A DNA stretch of 64,000 bases, taken from Cecembia calidifontis (lineage in GTDB: Bacteria; Bacteroidota; Bacteroidia; Cytophagales; Cyclobacteriaceae). Each line of letters begins with the position of its first letter. The first letter of the stretch is position 1. A model generated the notes under the pieces. It worked only from the letters and a program-made list of their open reading frames with translations, was not told the origin of the DNA and did no database searches. Location of the stretch: contig NZ_SGXG01000001.1 in assembly GCF_004216715.1 (NCBI RefSeq), positions 4,592,501 to 4,656,500 of the forward strand. Reading direction: 5' to 3'. Shown piece after piece: positions 9,116 to 18,560 of the stretch. Position numbers and translations under genes: made by a program.

Positions 9116-9442
9116 TTAAAAACTCTCATAAAGAACAAGATCACCCCGATTGTGACTGCGAAAAAAAAATAAATTCACCCAACTTGAAGTAACAGGAGAT
9201 ACAATTACAGGCTGTTTGTCCAAATAGACATCCATCACCACGCCAGTAAAATTTATCCCAAAATTCAACTTACATTCGTGGGAAACACCCTCATCATCTT
9301 CAAATTTAAAATGATGGGCAGCCCCAAACAAAGAATATTTGCTGGACTTTACTTCTCCATTGACTTTGACCGTATCCTTACCCAACCAGGAGTTAAAGCC
9401 CTCATTTTTTTGCCCGTATAAAAATAGCGTACTGAATTTCAT
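9116..9442 (-). CDS. Hypothetical protein
   Basis: 108 aa, not recognised. It is predicted soluble, with a beta-rich composition (KYSLFGAAHHFKFEDDEG, then VYLDKQPVIVSPV). No signal peptide or catalytic motif is visible. Codon use looks like that of the neighbours, and it is followed by a 180-bp AT-rich gap before the M16 operon. It lies 32 bp downstream of another small gene, so the two may be co-transcribed. Coding is likely but not certain. Confidence 0.5.
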   Translation of the reverse strand: MKFSTLFLYGQKNEGFNSWLGKDTVKVNGEVKSSKYSLFGAAHHFKFEDDEGVSHECKLNFGINFTGVVMDVYLDKQPVIVSPVTSSWVNLFFFRSHNRGDLVLYESF

Positions 9443-9474
9443 CAGGAATTTTTAAAGAATCTAACTCTTCTACA

Positions 9475-9615
9475 TCAAGGACAATCACATCTGCCACCGT
9501 TCCATCCCTCTTTAAATCCTTCAACAAATTCTGACCAGTTCAGCCCTAAGTAAATCCCAATACAAAAACAGATAATCAATAAACCCAGTGTAAATTTATT
9601 TTTCAGAAGTCCCAT
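9475..9615 (-). CDS. Small single-span membrane protein
   Basis: 46 aa from the ATG at 9615, preferred over the in-frame start at 9660 because it places the Lys-rich N-terminus (MGLLKNK) directly before one membrane span (FTLGLLIICFCIGIYLGL). The C-terminus is Gly/Cys rich (EGWNGGRCDCP). Small proteins of this form are common in Bacteroidota and of unknown role. The call rests on the ORF and its membrane segment alone. Confidence 0.4.
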   Translation of the reverse strand: MGLLKNKFTLGLLIICFCIGIYLGLNWSEFVEGFKEGWNGGRCDCP

Positions 9616-9991
9616 TGTATAAAAAGGTTTAAATTGAACAAAAACTAAACAACACCACAATAAAAAACAGGATTCTTAAAAAATCAAATTTAGACCTGAA
9701 ATTAATCGGATAATTTTATCCAATTTTATTTGGAGGCACTTCTTTTCACTACCAATGTCTGATCAAAAGAACCATCGCCCTGAAAATTCAACATTGAAGA
9801 AAATATACAGAAAAAGAAATGAACTTTGTTAATACCTCATCCTGATCCCGATAGCAATCGGTATCAGGATCTCCCAAAGTTTGGGGGAGACCCTTCCTTC
9901 GTCAGGGTGACGAGTCCGATACCCTGTCTTTGGTAGTGTGATGAAGGGTCTCCTAAAGAAAAGAAGATCTTTTTCAGTTTAGAGAAACAAG
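9616..9991. other. Intergenic stretch with palindromic repeat
   Basis: No gene is apparent. The left half is AT-rich with nothing recognisable; the right half carries the palindromic repeat described at 9841-9953. Confidence 0.5.
9841..9953. repeat. Compound palindromic intergenic repeat
   Basis: Three nested or adjacent inverted repeats are visible. CCTGATCCCGAT / ATCGGTATCAGG forms a hairpin at 9841-9868. TCTCCC / GGGAGA lies at 9870-9890. An 11-bp perfect arm, GGAGACCCTTC (9886-9896), pairs with GAAGGGTCTCC (9943-9953). The structure resembles dispersed REP/BIME-like elements; it could also act as a terminator for the genes on either side. Confidence 0.55.
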
Positions 9992-10987
9992 TTATGGATT
10001 CAGACGCGCAAGGATTTCCTTGGCTTCATGCCATTTAAGCCTTGGACCAAATTGACTCACAATTTTAGAACTGGCCATGGAAGCCAATTTTCCACTGGAA
10101 GCATAACTATGTCCATTGGTGATACCATACATAAAGGCACCTGCAAACATATCACCTGCCCCATTGCTGTCAATCGCAACCGTTTTGTAAGGCTCAATAT
10201 CAATAAAAGTATCCCCATCAAAAATCATGGCCCCGTTTTTACCCTGTGTAATCACAAAATGTTTGGCCGCCTTTTTCATCTCCTCCCTAGCTTCAGCCAG
10301 ATTATCCTTTCCCGTAAAAAGCATGGCCTCTTCCTCATTGGCAAAAAGAAGATCCACACTTGGACCGATTACATCCTCAAAGCCCGCCTTGAAATACTTG
10401 ACCATAGAGGGGTCGGAAAAGGTTAAAGCCACCTTGGTACCGGCATTTTCAGCAATCTTTTTCGCATGTAGCATGGCTTCCTTACCATTGGGGGAAGTGA
10501 CCAGGTATCCTTCAATAAAAAGATACTTGGAGTCCTTGATGGCCCAATCATTGATATCCTTCACTGAGAAATTTTGGGTGATACCCAAAAATGTATTCAT
10601 CGTCCTTTCGGAATCTTCTGTTACCATCACCAGACATTTTCCTGTAATGCCTTCCTCGGGGACTTTTCCCTCCAAGCTATTGTCCACTCCTGAATTTTTC
10701 AGGTCCTCCAGGTAAAAATATCCCAGCTCATCGTTGGCAACCTTACAGCAGTAATAAGAGCTCCCTCCAAACTGGCTCACAGCGATGACCGTATTGGCCG
10801 CAGATCCTCCACATTGTTTCTTTGCCTCTTCGGTATTGATCACTTTCATCAAGGCATTTTGTCGCTCCTCATCTACCAAGGTCATGAGGCCTTTTTCCAC
10901 ATTATTGTCTCGGAAAAACTGATCCGTCACTTTGAACTCAATATCTACAAGGGCATTTCCTATGCCCGTCACATCGTATTTTTTCAT
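9992..10987 (-). CDS. PfkB family kinase, adenosine kinase-like
   Basis: 331 aa. The ribokinase fold is recognised by the N-terminal substrate loop CGGSAANTVIAVSQFGG (about 60-75) and the C-terminal anion-hole/catalytic motif NGAGDMFAGAF (about 275), in which the Asp is the catalytic base. Overall similarity in memory is to adenosine kinases of the cbl/ADK type, which make AMP from adenosine. Other sugar or nucleoside substrates cannot be excluded from sequence alone. It appears monocistronic, with a repeat-rich gap upstream. Confidence 0.8.
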   Translation of the reverse strand: MKKYDVTGIGNALVDIEFKVTDQFFRDNNVEKGLMTLVDEERQNALMKVINTEEAKKQCGGSAANTVIAVSQFGGSSYYCCKVANDELGYFYLEDLKNSGVDNSLEGKVPEEGITGKCLVMVTEDSERTMNTFLGITQNFSVKDINDWAIKDSKYLFIEGYLVTSPNGKEAMLHAKKIAENAGTKVALTFSDPSMVKYFKAGFEDVIGPSVDLLFANEEEAMLFTGKDNLAEAREEMKKAAKHFVITQGKNGAMIFDGDTFIDIEPYKTVAIDSNGAGDMFAGAFMYGITNGHSYASSGKLASMASSKIVSQFGPRLKWHEAKEILARLNP

Positions 10988-11044
10988 GTTTAAGTCTATT
11001 TTTTATTACAAGTTGGTTTAATATTTTTCCCCTTTAAGCGGGAG

Positions 11045-11116
11045 TTGTAATTGTTGTAATTGTTGTAATTGTTGTAATTGTTGTAATTGTTGTAATTGTT
11101 GTAATTGTTGTAATTG
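11045..11116. repeat. 9-bp tandem repeat, 8 perfect copies
   Basis: Eight perfect head-to-tail copies of TTGTAATTG upstream of the adenosine kinase-like gene and downstream of the GNAT gene. The unit contains the palindrome AATT. Such perfect arrays expand and contract by slippage; whether it affects the promoter of the kinase gene is unknown. Confidence 0.95.
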
Positions 11117-11218
11117 TTTAAAAAAACCTTTCTTGATAATCAATTTTCAATCACATCACCTTCTTTCTTAGATCTAGCTCTAAGTACCATAATACTTAGT
11201 ACTTGGTTCAATGTACCA

Positions 11219-12385
11219 TCAATCAAAAATAGGATGCCGTTCAAAAGGTTTTGTTCTATCAAATAAGTAACGGTAAGTGTGATGGGTCTTATAAATCGTA
11301 GCATTTAACTGTTCACATACCCGCATCATTTTAGGATTAAAATCACCAATCCAGTTCATCTCAATGGTCTTATAGGGGAAAGAATCGTGCTTGGCAAATT
11401 GCTCGTTATAAGCCATAATCATTGCGGAATCAACTCCTTTTCCTTGGAATTCAGGTATCACTCCAAAGACCAACCCAAGCATTTTATTGGGTGGATTAAA
11501 TGTCTTATGCCACAGAAAATTGAGTTTACCTATCAAGTCCAGTTTACCATTTACATATTTAAATATTTGGTTTATTTCAGGGATATTGATAAAAAAGGAA
11601 ACAGGTTCGCCTTTGTGAAAACCAAAATAAATCAATCGTGGATCCATGATGGGTTTCATTTTTCCAAACATCAACTGTGTTTCCCTTAAGGTCAAGGTCT
11701 TGCCCATATGACGGGACCAAGCCTTATTATACACGTCCATGAAATATTGTGGGGCTTTTTCTTTAAGCTCCTTTCCTTGGATATGCCTAAATTCAAAATG
11801 AGGATCTTTTAGAATTTCATTGGCTCTGGCAATCATCTTTGGATCAAAGCCGACGCCCCGCACGGGTCTCATATAAGTGAATTGTTTGAAATAAACCTGG
11901 AAGCCATATGCTTCAAAGAGGTCTTTGTAGTAGGCAAAATTCCAGGGCATATTGTAATTTGGAGGGGAAAATCCTTCCACCAAAAGCCCCCACCATTTAT
12001 CACGCTCCCCATAATTCACTGGGCCATCCATGGCTTGCATTCCTTCTGATTTCAGCCATTCCTTGGCCGTATCGAATAGAAGGAATGCTGCTTCCTGATC
12101 TTGAATACATTCAAAAAATCCAATACCCCCTGTGGGTTGTTTTTCTTTCCATTTGGGATGAAGAAATGCTGCAATTCTACCAATGGTTTCTCCTTTATGA
12201 TTCAAAAGCAACCAGCGCTTGGCCTTCCCTCCTTGCCTGAAAAGTTTATTGAAATCTGGGTTAAAAATACCCTGAATATCCTTGTCTAAGGGTCTGATCC
12301 AGTTTTTTTCATTCTTATAGAGCCTGACGGCCATTTCCAAAAATTCCTTTTCTTGGGCTGGAGTAGTAACTTCTACTATTGTCAT
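11219..12385 (-). CDS. GNAT-fold protein of YghO type
   Basis: 388 aa, soluble. It opens with MTIVEVTTPAQEKEFLEMAVRLYK and contains an N-terminal region with DKDI..IFNP.FN, typical of the E. coli YghO-like family. A GNAT-like acetyl-CoA-binding stretch (GLVFGVIPEFQGKGVDSAMI) is at about residues 310-330. The acceptor substrate is unknown. No operon partner is apparent: about 230 bp separate it from the kinase gene and 180 bp from the glycerophosphodiesterase gene. Confidence 0.75.
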   Translation of the reverse strand: MTIVEVTTPAQEKEFLEMAVRLYKNEKNWIRPLDKDIQGIFNPDFNKLFRQGGKAKRWLLLNHKGETIGRIAAFLHPKWKEKQPTGGIGFFECIQDQEAAFLLFDTAKEWLKSEGMQAMDGPVNYGERDKWWGLLVEGFSPPNYNMPWNFAYYKDLFEAYGFQVYFKQFTYMRPVRGVGFDPKMIARANEILKDPHFEFRHIQGKELKEKAPQYFMDVYNKAWSRHMGKTLTLRETQLMFGKMKPIMDPRLIYFGFHKGEPVSFFINIPEINQIFKYVNGKLDLIGKLNFLWHKTFNPPNKMLGLVFGVIPEFQGKGVDSAMIMAYNEQFAKHDSFPYKTIEMNWIGDFNPKMMRVCEQLNATIYKTHHTYRYLFDRTKPFERHPIFD

Positions 12386-12563
12386 CTGATCCTATCTTTA
12401 CGGCGGGTAAAAATAGAAATTTTATTTGGGAAATGAAGAGGCAAAGAAAAACTGTAGAACCGCTAAAGAGCGAGGACACCGATTAATTATGAGTTTCTTG
12501 GCCCTCTTCTTTCTCAGGCCTGCTTTTTAATCTTTCAATCAACCGAAGACAAGCTACAAGCAT

Positions 12564-13436
12564 TTATCGTCGAGGGGCTAAATTAGGATAATCCGTTATG
12601 ATTCCATCCACCCCCATATCCAAAAGCTCATTCATTTGTTCTGTTTTGTTCACAGTCCAGGGAATGACTTTCATTCCTTTACCGTGAATTTCAGCAACGG
12701 CATCCTTGGTAAGTGCTGAAAAATAAGGCGAATAAATATCCGGGCGAAACCCCAGTTCTTTTAACTGTTCCTCCCATTTCCCTGCATTATCCACCAACAT
12801 GGCCAGCGTGATTTCCGGATATGTTTTGTGGATATACTGGAGAACCCTAAAATCAAAAGATTGGATGTTAAACCTTTCGACGGGAAGTTTTTTCAGTAAT
12901 AAGGAAACAACCTTTTCCGAAAACGCTGCGGGATTGGGGTGATAAATCCCATCGCCTTCCGGCAAACTTTTGATTTCCACATTATAATTCGGCAAAGGCA
13001 GATTAAAATCACTGACATATTTTTCTGCCACATCAATCAAGTCTTCCAATCTTGGTTTTGTAACATAGAATTTTACCTGTTGGGGAAAACCTGCATGGAA
13101 TTTGGTTCCACAATCATATTTCAATACCTCAGCATAATTCATCTGAAAAATATTATGATTTCTGTCGTTGTTTTGCAGTTCATTTCCCTCCGGATCTAAA
13201 CAGATCACAGGGTTCATCCATGGCTCATGGGATACAATCACTTCACCATCTTTGGTTATGGCCAAGTCAAGTTCCAGGGTTGTTGCCCCTAAATCCAGGG
13301 CTTTAATCATTGCAGGAATGGTGTTTTCAGGCATGATCCCCCGGGAACCGCGGTGTCCTTGAAGGTCATAACTGAATTGGGCCTGTAGATTCATATTAAG
13401 TAAAGTGAAAAAGACGATCTGGATTATTCGTTTCAT
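12564..13436 (-). CDS. Secreted glycerophosphodiester phosphodiesterase
   Basis: 290 aa with signal peptide MKRIIQIVFFTLLNMNLQA. The GDPD TIM-barrel signature is present: GHRGSRGIMPENT with catalytic His and Arg near residue 28, then ELDLAITKDGEVIVSHEP containing the metal-binding E.D and second catalytic His, and a C-terminal WTVNK.EQM...GVDGIITDYP. The enzyme cleaves glycerophosphodiesters to glycerol-3-phosphate and an alcohol. The signal peptide places it in the periplasm. It stands alone between repeat-bearing gaps. Confidence 0.9.
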   Translation of the reverse strand: MKRIIQIVFFTLLNMNLQAQFSYDLQGHRGSRGIMPENTIPAMIKALDLGATTLELDLAITKDGEVIVSHEPWMNPVICLDPEGNELQNNDRNHNIFQMNYAEVLKYDCGTKFHAGFPQQVKFYVTKPRLEDLIDVAEKYVSDFNLPLPNYNVEIKSLPEGDGIYHPNPAAFSEKVVSLLLKKLPVERFNIQSFDFRVLQYIHKTYPEITLAMLVDNAGKWEEQLKELGFRPDIYSPYFSALTKDAVAEIHGKGMKVIPWTVNKTEQMNELLDMGVDGIITDYPNLAPRR

Positions 13437-13742
13437 GCTGTTAATTTTTTACAATTTATAACAAGGCAGGAAATTACAGTAAAAAAAGAGGTTAAATTGA
13501 TGTGAAGAATGAAAGGTGGAGAATGAGGATTGAAGAGTGCGGAATTTTCGGGTTATCATGGTTGTTGGGTTGCTGCCCGGAAAGTTTGGAAGGCCTGTTT
13601 TATAAAACGATAAAAATTGTTAAAGAGGCTACTATGGTTCAAATCTTCAGACTTGAACCCTTTCATCACCTCTATTCTCCAAACAAGCCCTCACTAAATC
13701 TAGAGCTAGAAAACCCAAAAACCAAGATCTTTACTCCATCAA
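13437..13742. repeat. Intergenic gap with remnant of the dispersed repeat family
   Basis: No gene is convincing here. The stretch around 13500-13590 (GAATGAGGATTGAAGAGTG, then TTATCATGGTTGTTGGGTTG) resembles parts of the diverged repeats seen at 24.9-25.3 and 27.3-27.6 kb. The short frame at 13502-13786 reads through this repeat and is not believable as a protein. Confidence 0.45.
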
Positions 13743-15053
13743 TCAAACCACATCTCCATAAAGGTCAAACTCTGTGGCATCGGTAATCTTCGCTTGTACA
13801 AAATCCCCTATCCTACAATAATACCTGGAAGCATCAATCAACACCTCATTGTCCACTTCCACAGAATCATACTCGGTACGACCAACAAAATATCCGTTTT
13901 CTTTCTTATCGATAAGGACCTTAAATTCCTTACCGATCTTTTGCTGATTGAGATCGAATGAAATTTGCTCCTGGATTTCCATCAAGTGATTGGCCCTTTC
14001 CTGTTTGACTTCATCAGGCGTACTGTCCTCCATGGAAAATGCATGCGTATTTTCCTCATGGGAGTAAGTAAATACACCGAGTCTTTCGAACTTCATTCTT
14101 TCCACAAAGTCCACCATTTCCTGGAATTCAGCCTCACCTTCTCCTGGGTGACCTGTAATCAGGGTGGTTCTAATGGCAATTTCTGGAATAAGATCACGGA
14201 TGGAATGGATCAATTCTTCTTGCTTTTCTCTGGTGGTTCCCCTCCTCATGGTTTTCAAGACTGAAGAGGAGCCATGTTGCAGTGGAATATCCAGGTAGTT
14301 ACAGATATTGGGACGCTCTTTCATGACCTCAATGACATCCATGGGAAAACCAGTGGGAAAAGCATAATGCAGGCGGATCCATTCAATGCCTTCGACATCT
14401 GAAAGCGCACGCATCAGGTCTGCCAATTTTCTTTTTTTGTACAAATCCAGACCATAATAGGTGGAATCCTGGGCGATCAATAACAACTCCTTGGTGCCAT
14501 TGGCAGCCTTATGCTGGGCCTCTTTGACCAATTCCTCAATAGGTCTGGATATATGGCCTCCACGCATGAGCGGAATTGCACAGAATGAACAAGGGCGGTC
14601 ACAGCCTTCAGAAATTTTCATGTAGGCATAATGGGCATTATGCGTAAGCAATCGCTCCCCCACCAGCTCATGTTTATAGTCAGCTTTAAATTTTTTCAAA
14701 AGTGCAGGAAGGTCTCTTGTCCCGAAATAGGCATCCACCTGAGGGATTTCTTTTTCGAGATCTTCCTTGTATCGTTGGGAAAGGCAACCGGTAACATATA
14801 CCTTGTCAACCAGTCCTCTCTCTTTGGCATCTACATATTGAAGAATGGTATCTATAGATTCTTGTTTGGCATTGTCTATAAATCCACAGGTATTGATGAT
14901 GATAATATTATTGTCCTTACTGTTGGATTCATGACTGGCATCAATACCATTGCCCTGTAATTGGGTCAACAATACTTCTGAGTCTACCAGGTTTTTGGAA
15001 CAACCCATGGTAATGATATTGACCTTATCTTTTTTTAATGTTCTCGCTTTCAC
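13743..15053 (-). CDS. rimO: Ribosomal protein S12 methylthiotransferase RimO
   Basis: 436 aa. The N-terminal UPF0004 domain has the three Cys for one Fe-S cluster (GCSKNLVDSE, INTCGFIDNAK, GCLSQRY). The radical SAM motif CxxxCxxC is CDRPCSFC near residue 150, and a TRAM domain forms the C-terminus. RimO adds a methylthio group to the conserved Asp of ribosomal protein S12. The GCSKNLVDSE opening separates it from the tRNA-modifying MiaB. Length and motif order are standard. Confidence 0.94.
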   Translation of the reverse strand: MKARTLKKDKVNIITMGCSKNLVDSEVLLTQLQGNGIDASHESNSKDNNIIIINTCGFIDNAKQESIDTILQYVDAKERGLVDKVYVTGCLSQRYKEDLEKEIPQVDAYFGTRDLPALLKKFKADYKHELVGERLLTHNAHYAYMKISEGCDRPCSFCAIPLMRGGHISRPIEELVKEAQHKAANGTKELLLIAQDSTYYGLDLYKKRKLADLMRALSDVEGIEWIRLHYAFPTGFPMDVIEVMKERPNICNYLDIPLQHGSSSVLKTMRRGTTREKQEELIHSIRDLIPEIAIRTTLITGHPGEGEAEFQEMVDFVERMKFERLGVFTYSHEENTHAFSMEDSTPDEVKQERANHLMEIQEQISFDLNQQKIGKEFKVLIDKKENGYFVGRTEYDSVEVDNEVLIDASRYYCRIGDFVQAKITDATEFDLYGDVV

Positions 15054-15140
15054 ACCTTTCCTGATTTGGCTGCAAAGGTAGGCAAAATAGGATTCAATTG
15101 CGAGAATTACACATTAGGAATTTCAATACCCAAAAAATGC

Positions 15141-15181
15141 AAAAAAAATGAAAGCCACGTTCAATTGACGGAGGCTTTCAT
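15141..15181 (-). terminator. Rho-independent terminator of the WecA-like gene
   Basis: On the minus strand TGAAAGCC pairs with GGCTTTCA around a 16-nt loop and is followed by eight T residues. It begins 3 bp after the stop codon at 15184. Confidence 0.8.
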
Positions 15182-15183
15182 TT

Positions 15184-16335
15184 CTAATTATCCGAAATAT
15201 GAAAATGTTCAGTAAATTGATTTTTGACCAAGGGCTTTCTATTTAATGCCTTATATTTTTTACCCAATATAGGCGGTGAATTTTTGGCTTTTTCTTTTAC
15301 TCTTTTTAAAGTGAGGGAATCCAATCTTGATCCAAAAAGCAAAGCAGTACAAACAATCAATGGTAACATTACATAATCTGAATAGGCTGATCCTATAAAA
15401 ATCAATGCAATAAAGAAAAGCTTGATAACCCCTAATGTGATGGAAACCTTATCATGTGTTAGCCCCATTCTCATTAAAAAATGGTGGACATGGTTTTTGT
15501 CTGGAGAAAATGGGGACCTTCCTCTTCTTATCCTTCTGGTGAAAATCCTAGTTGTGTCGTAAATAGGAACAATCATCAGGGCGATTCCGGAAGCAATTGG
15601 GGCATTGAATTTCCATGGTGATTCAGGTGCCATGGTGCCATTTGTATCTATAAACAGAACAGTCAATAATGAAAGAGCAAAACCTAAACTTAGAGAACCT
15701 GTATCTCCCATGAATATTTTGGCAGGATGCCAGTTGAATACCAAAAACCCAAGGACAGAACCAGCTATAATCAGGGAAAACATACCAAAAGAAGGCATTC
15801 CAATTACATTGAACCACCATGCTAAAAAACCAAAAGTCAAAACACTGATGGTAGCCGCCAAGCCATCCAAACCATCAATCAAATTAAAAGCATTGGTCAA
15901 AGCCAAAATGGAGATAAATGTAATGGCATAGCTTAATACCAGCGGTAATTCATAAATCCCTAAAAAACCATAAAGCCCAGAAATCCTTATATCGGCCATG
16001 AATACCACCATAAATGCAGCCACGGATTGACCGCCTAATTTTTGAAAAGGTGAAAGTTCAACTAAATCATCTCTCAAACCTACAAAAAACATCAAAGCAA
16101 AAGCTGCAATAACATACCTAATTTCCATTAGATTAGAAACATCCAGCCAAAGAAACGCTGTTAATAAAACAGAAAATACAATTACAATCCCTCCCATAGA
16201 AGGTGTGTCATTTTTATGGATCTTCCTTCCACCGGGTTTATCAACTACCTGAAATTTTTTGAAAGCCCCGATCAACACGGGCATTGCCAAAAAGCCAATT
16301 AAAAAGGCCGTTACCAAAGTCAACAAAATAACCAT
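15184..16335 (-). CDS. WecA/MraY-family undecaprenyl-phosphate glycosyl-1-phosphate transferase
   Basis: 383 aa integral membrane protein with about ten hydrophobic spans. Family motifs are in order: GGRKIHKNDTPSMGG near residue 36, the Mg-binding FVGLRDDLVELSP, NLIDGLDGLA (about 152), FMGDTGSLSLG (about 208) and the cytoplasmic HVHHFLMRMG loop typical of WecA/TagO rather than MraY. It would start a lipid-linked glycan by moving a HexNAc-1-phosphate onto undecaprenyl phosphate. It stands about 14 kb of IS-laden DNA away from the main polysaccharide genes, next to pglF/capD and pglD. Confidence 0.87.
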   Translation of the reverse strand: MVILLTLVTAFLIGFLAMPVLIGAFKKFQVVDKPGGRKIHKNDTPSMGGIVIVFSVLLTAFLWLDVSNLMEIRYVIAAFALMFFVGLRDDLVELSPFQKLGGQSVAAFMVVFMADIRISGLYGFLGIYELPLVLSYAITFISILALTNAFNLIDGLDGLAATISVLTFGFLAWWFNVIGMPSFGMFSLIIAGSVLGFLVFNWHPAKIFMGDTGSLSLGFALSLLTVLFIDTNGTMAPESPWKFNAPIASGIALMIVPIYDTTRIFTRRIRRGRSPFSPDKNHVHHFLMRMGLTHDKVSITLGVIKLFFIALIFIGSAYSDYVMLPLIVCTALLFGSRLDSLTLKRVKEKAKNSPPILGKKYKALNRKPLVKNQFTEHFHISDN

Positions 16336-16566
16336 AAAAGTAAAATTTACTGCAAAACAAATAAAGATTTGGAAAAAACCAAAAACCTTTAATCAAGAAG
16401 TTGAAATACAACTCATAAAACTAATAACTTTCCTGAAAAAAAGCAAAATAATCTGACGTAAAAGGTCAACAATTTCCCCTTACTTAAAATAAAGGACAAC
16501 TTAACTAAAAGCCATCCTTTATTTAAAAATAAAAACTTATTTTAACCGTTAATCCAATAGTAAATT
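16336..16566. other. Intergenic, nothing recognised
   Basis: About 230 bp of very AT-rich DNA upstream of the WecA-like gene. No gene, clear promoter pair or repeat was seen. Confidence 0.4.
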
Positions 16567-17462
16567 TTATTTTAAAATTTCAAAGAAATCCTTAAGAGGT
16601 TTTTTGAAAGCACCTCCCGTTCCTTCTCTGATTACTGTAATAAACACTTCATCCCCTACTTGCTGGATTGAAGAAATAGCTCCCCTAATTCCTTCATTAT
16701 TTAACATTTCAATTTTGACCTGATTATTGCTTAAATTCAATCTAAAAAGATTATTTCCTGAATATCCTATAATGTGTCCATCTATGACCCCGAAGGAAGC
16801 AGATAAGGTCTCTATTGAAAGTCTGTCTTCACCCACCAATGTTCTATTATTACCATTGATGTCTGCTCTATACACCATCAACCTGTTAGTTTCCCTATTT
16901 TCCAACATAAAATAGACCTGATTTCCCAAGACAGTGGCCTTGGTATTCATATTGCTAATCTGTTCAAATTGTCCTGAAAAATTTACTTTAAAAGTTGTAC
17001 CTTCCACTTTAACCAAGAAAAAATTCCCAAAGGAAGCTATAGAGCCTGTATCAACAAAATAGTCTCTTATCTCTTCATTTAGTATTCTACTTTCCCTGAT
17101 CACAACTCGGCCCTGTTCCAAAGCAACATTTAGAAAAAGAAAACTGGGGTTATTTCTTGCTATGCCATTTACAATTTTCCTGTAAGGAATAAGAACATGG
17201 CTCCCATTTGGTGTTAAACCAATGATTTCTCCTTGCCAGAATGGGATGTCTTCAAAATTGGCAAAGTCAGGATCTACATCTCTCATTCTCAAAATTGTAG
17301 CATTTTGTTGAGAGACATCACCAACGGGAAACAGAAAGACATCAAGTTCTGTTCTGGATGCGAAAACACTATTGGACAAGGGTAGTTTATATCTTCCTAG
17401 TCTTGTCAAAAAAGAAGTGATATTTTTGGGGCTTAACTGTCCCTGAAAATTCACATGCCATG

Positions 17463-18560
17463 TTCAAGTCATAAATGCAACGCCTAATTTTTTCATTAGA
17501 CATTCGATAGGACTAAGATAATTAAACTTTCTTATTGGCCTGTTATTGATTTTGGTTTCTATATTTTGGATCTGTTCCCGAGAGATTTGATTGAGGTCAG
17601 TACCCTTTGGCAGGAAAGCCCTGATAAGTCCGATTCTGTTTTCCACTGTTCCTTTATCCTGTGAAGTGTATGGTCTTGTAAAGAATGTTGGGATATTGAA
17701 TTTATCTCTGATTTTATAATGGTTTGCGAATGCCATATCATTATCGAAAGTGATTGATTTGAAGAACGAAGCACCAATTCTCTGTATTCTCTTTGCTATT
17801 TTCTGTTCAATGATATCTGCATTTTTACCATCAAGTTTCTCTATGGTAGTAACCAAGGTTGCCCTGTCCACCAGTACCAAAAGAGCTGATTTGTGGTTTT
17901 TCCCCATCATAAGGTCTACTTCAATATCTCCTATCCTTTGTCTTTTTTCAACTACAGGAGGCCTTTGGTCAATTGGAACTCTCTCCCTGATAATTCCTCT
18001 GGTATGCCTGTAATTACCTCTCTTACGCTTTCTTTTACCATGCCGGAGATTCTTGTAAAGCTCCCTGTCCCTTCGGTATCTCCAATGGCTACTTTTTTTG
18101 GCAGTAAATATCCAGTTGTAGAGTGTCTCATGACAAACCCCTTCTTTACCTTGTTTCTTCCAGGTGACCGATATTAGCTCTGGGCTCAATTTGTCAACAA
18201 CAAGGAATTTGCGGGCCTCTTCTTTAAGGGACTCGGTAAATTTGATTCGCTTTCTCTTGAGTCTATGTCTTTCGTCTGTACGGTTCTGGGCAACTGCAGC
18301 CTTATATTCACCGCTATAACGGCCCCTCTTGCCGGTATTTCTTTGAAGTTCTCTGGATACAGTACTTTTGTTGACACCGATAATCGCAGCGATTTTGGTC
18401 TGGGAAGTTCCGTTTCTAAATAAAGCCTCTATTTGGTACCTTTGTTCCTGGCTGAGATGTTTAAATTTATTCATGACAACACTAAATTAATATTTTCAGC
18501 CTAAGGGAAGGAACCTAGGTTCCTTCCCTTAAACCCTTAGTGTTGCATTTATGACTTGAA
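17463..18560 (-). mobile_element. IS30-family insertion sequence, 1098 bp
   Basis: Perfect 19-bp terminal inverted repeats TTCAAGTCATAAATGCAAC lie at 17463-17481 and 18542-18560, enclosing one IS30-type transposase gene. No target-site duplication is obvious (flanks CATG and TATA), yet the interrupted lipoprotein frame closes exactly when the element is removed. Confidence 0.9.
17464..18474 (-). CDS. IS30-family transposase
   Basis: 336 aa. The N-terminal helix-turn-helix reads LSQEQRYQIEALFRNG.SQTKIA..IGVNKSTVSREL (about 5-45), the IS30 hallmark. The DDE core follows with RIGDIEVDLMMG, FDNDMAFANH and a final Glu in DKGTVENRIGL.R, the typical IS30 KG.xENxN-type ending. The gene seems intact, so the element may be active. 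Its stop lies inside the left inverted repeat. Confidence 0.93.
   Translation of the reverse strand: MNKFKHLSQEQRYQIEALFRNGTSQTKIAAIIGVNKSTVSRELQRNTGKRGRYSGEYKAAVAQNRTDERHRLKRKRIKFTESLKEEARKFLVVDKLSPELISVTWKKQGKEGVCHETLYNWIFTAKKSSHWRYRRDRELYKNLRHGKRKRKRGNYRHTRGIIRERVPIDQRPPVVEKRQRIGDIEVDLMMGKNHKSALLVLVDRATLVTTIEKLDGKNADIIEQKIAKRIQRIGASFFKSITFDNDMAFANHYKIRDKFNIPTFFTRPYTSQDKGTVENRIGLIRAFLPKGTDLNQISREQIQNIETKINNRPIRKFNYLSPIECLMKKLGVAFMT

Noticed and set aside
11045..11116. Possible CRISPR-like array
   Set aside because: Units are 9 bp with no spacers; a simple tandem repeat. No cas genes in the window.
13502..13786. 94-aa plus-strand frame upstream of rimO stop
   Set aside because: Lies in a repeat remnant and overlaps the 3' end of rimO.
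17454..17454. GTG at 17454 as start of an independent gene
   Set aside because: The frame continues upstream into the lipoprotein 5' part when the IS is removed, so it is a fragment rather than a separate gene.
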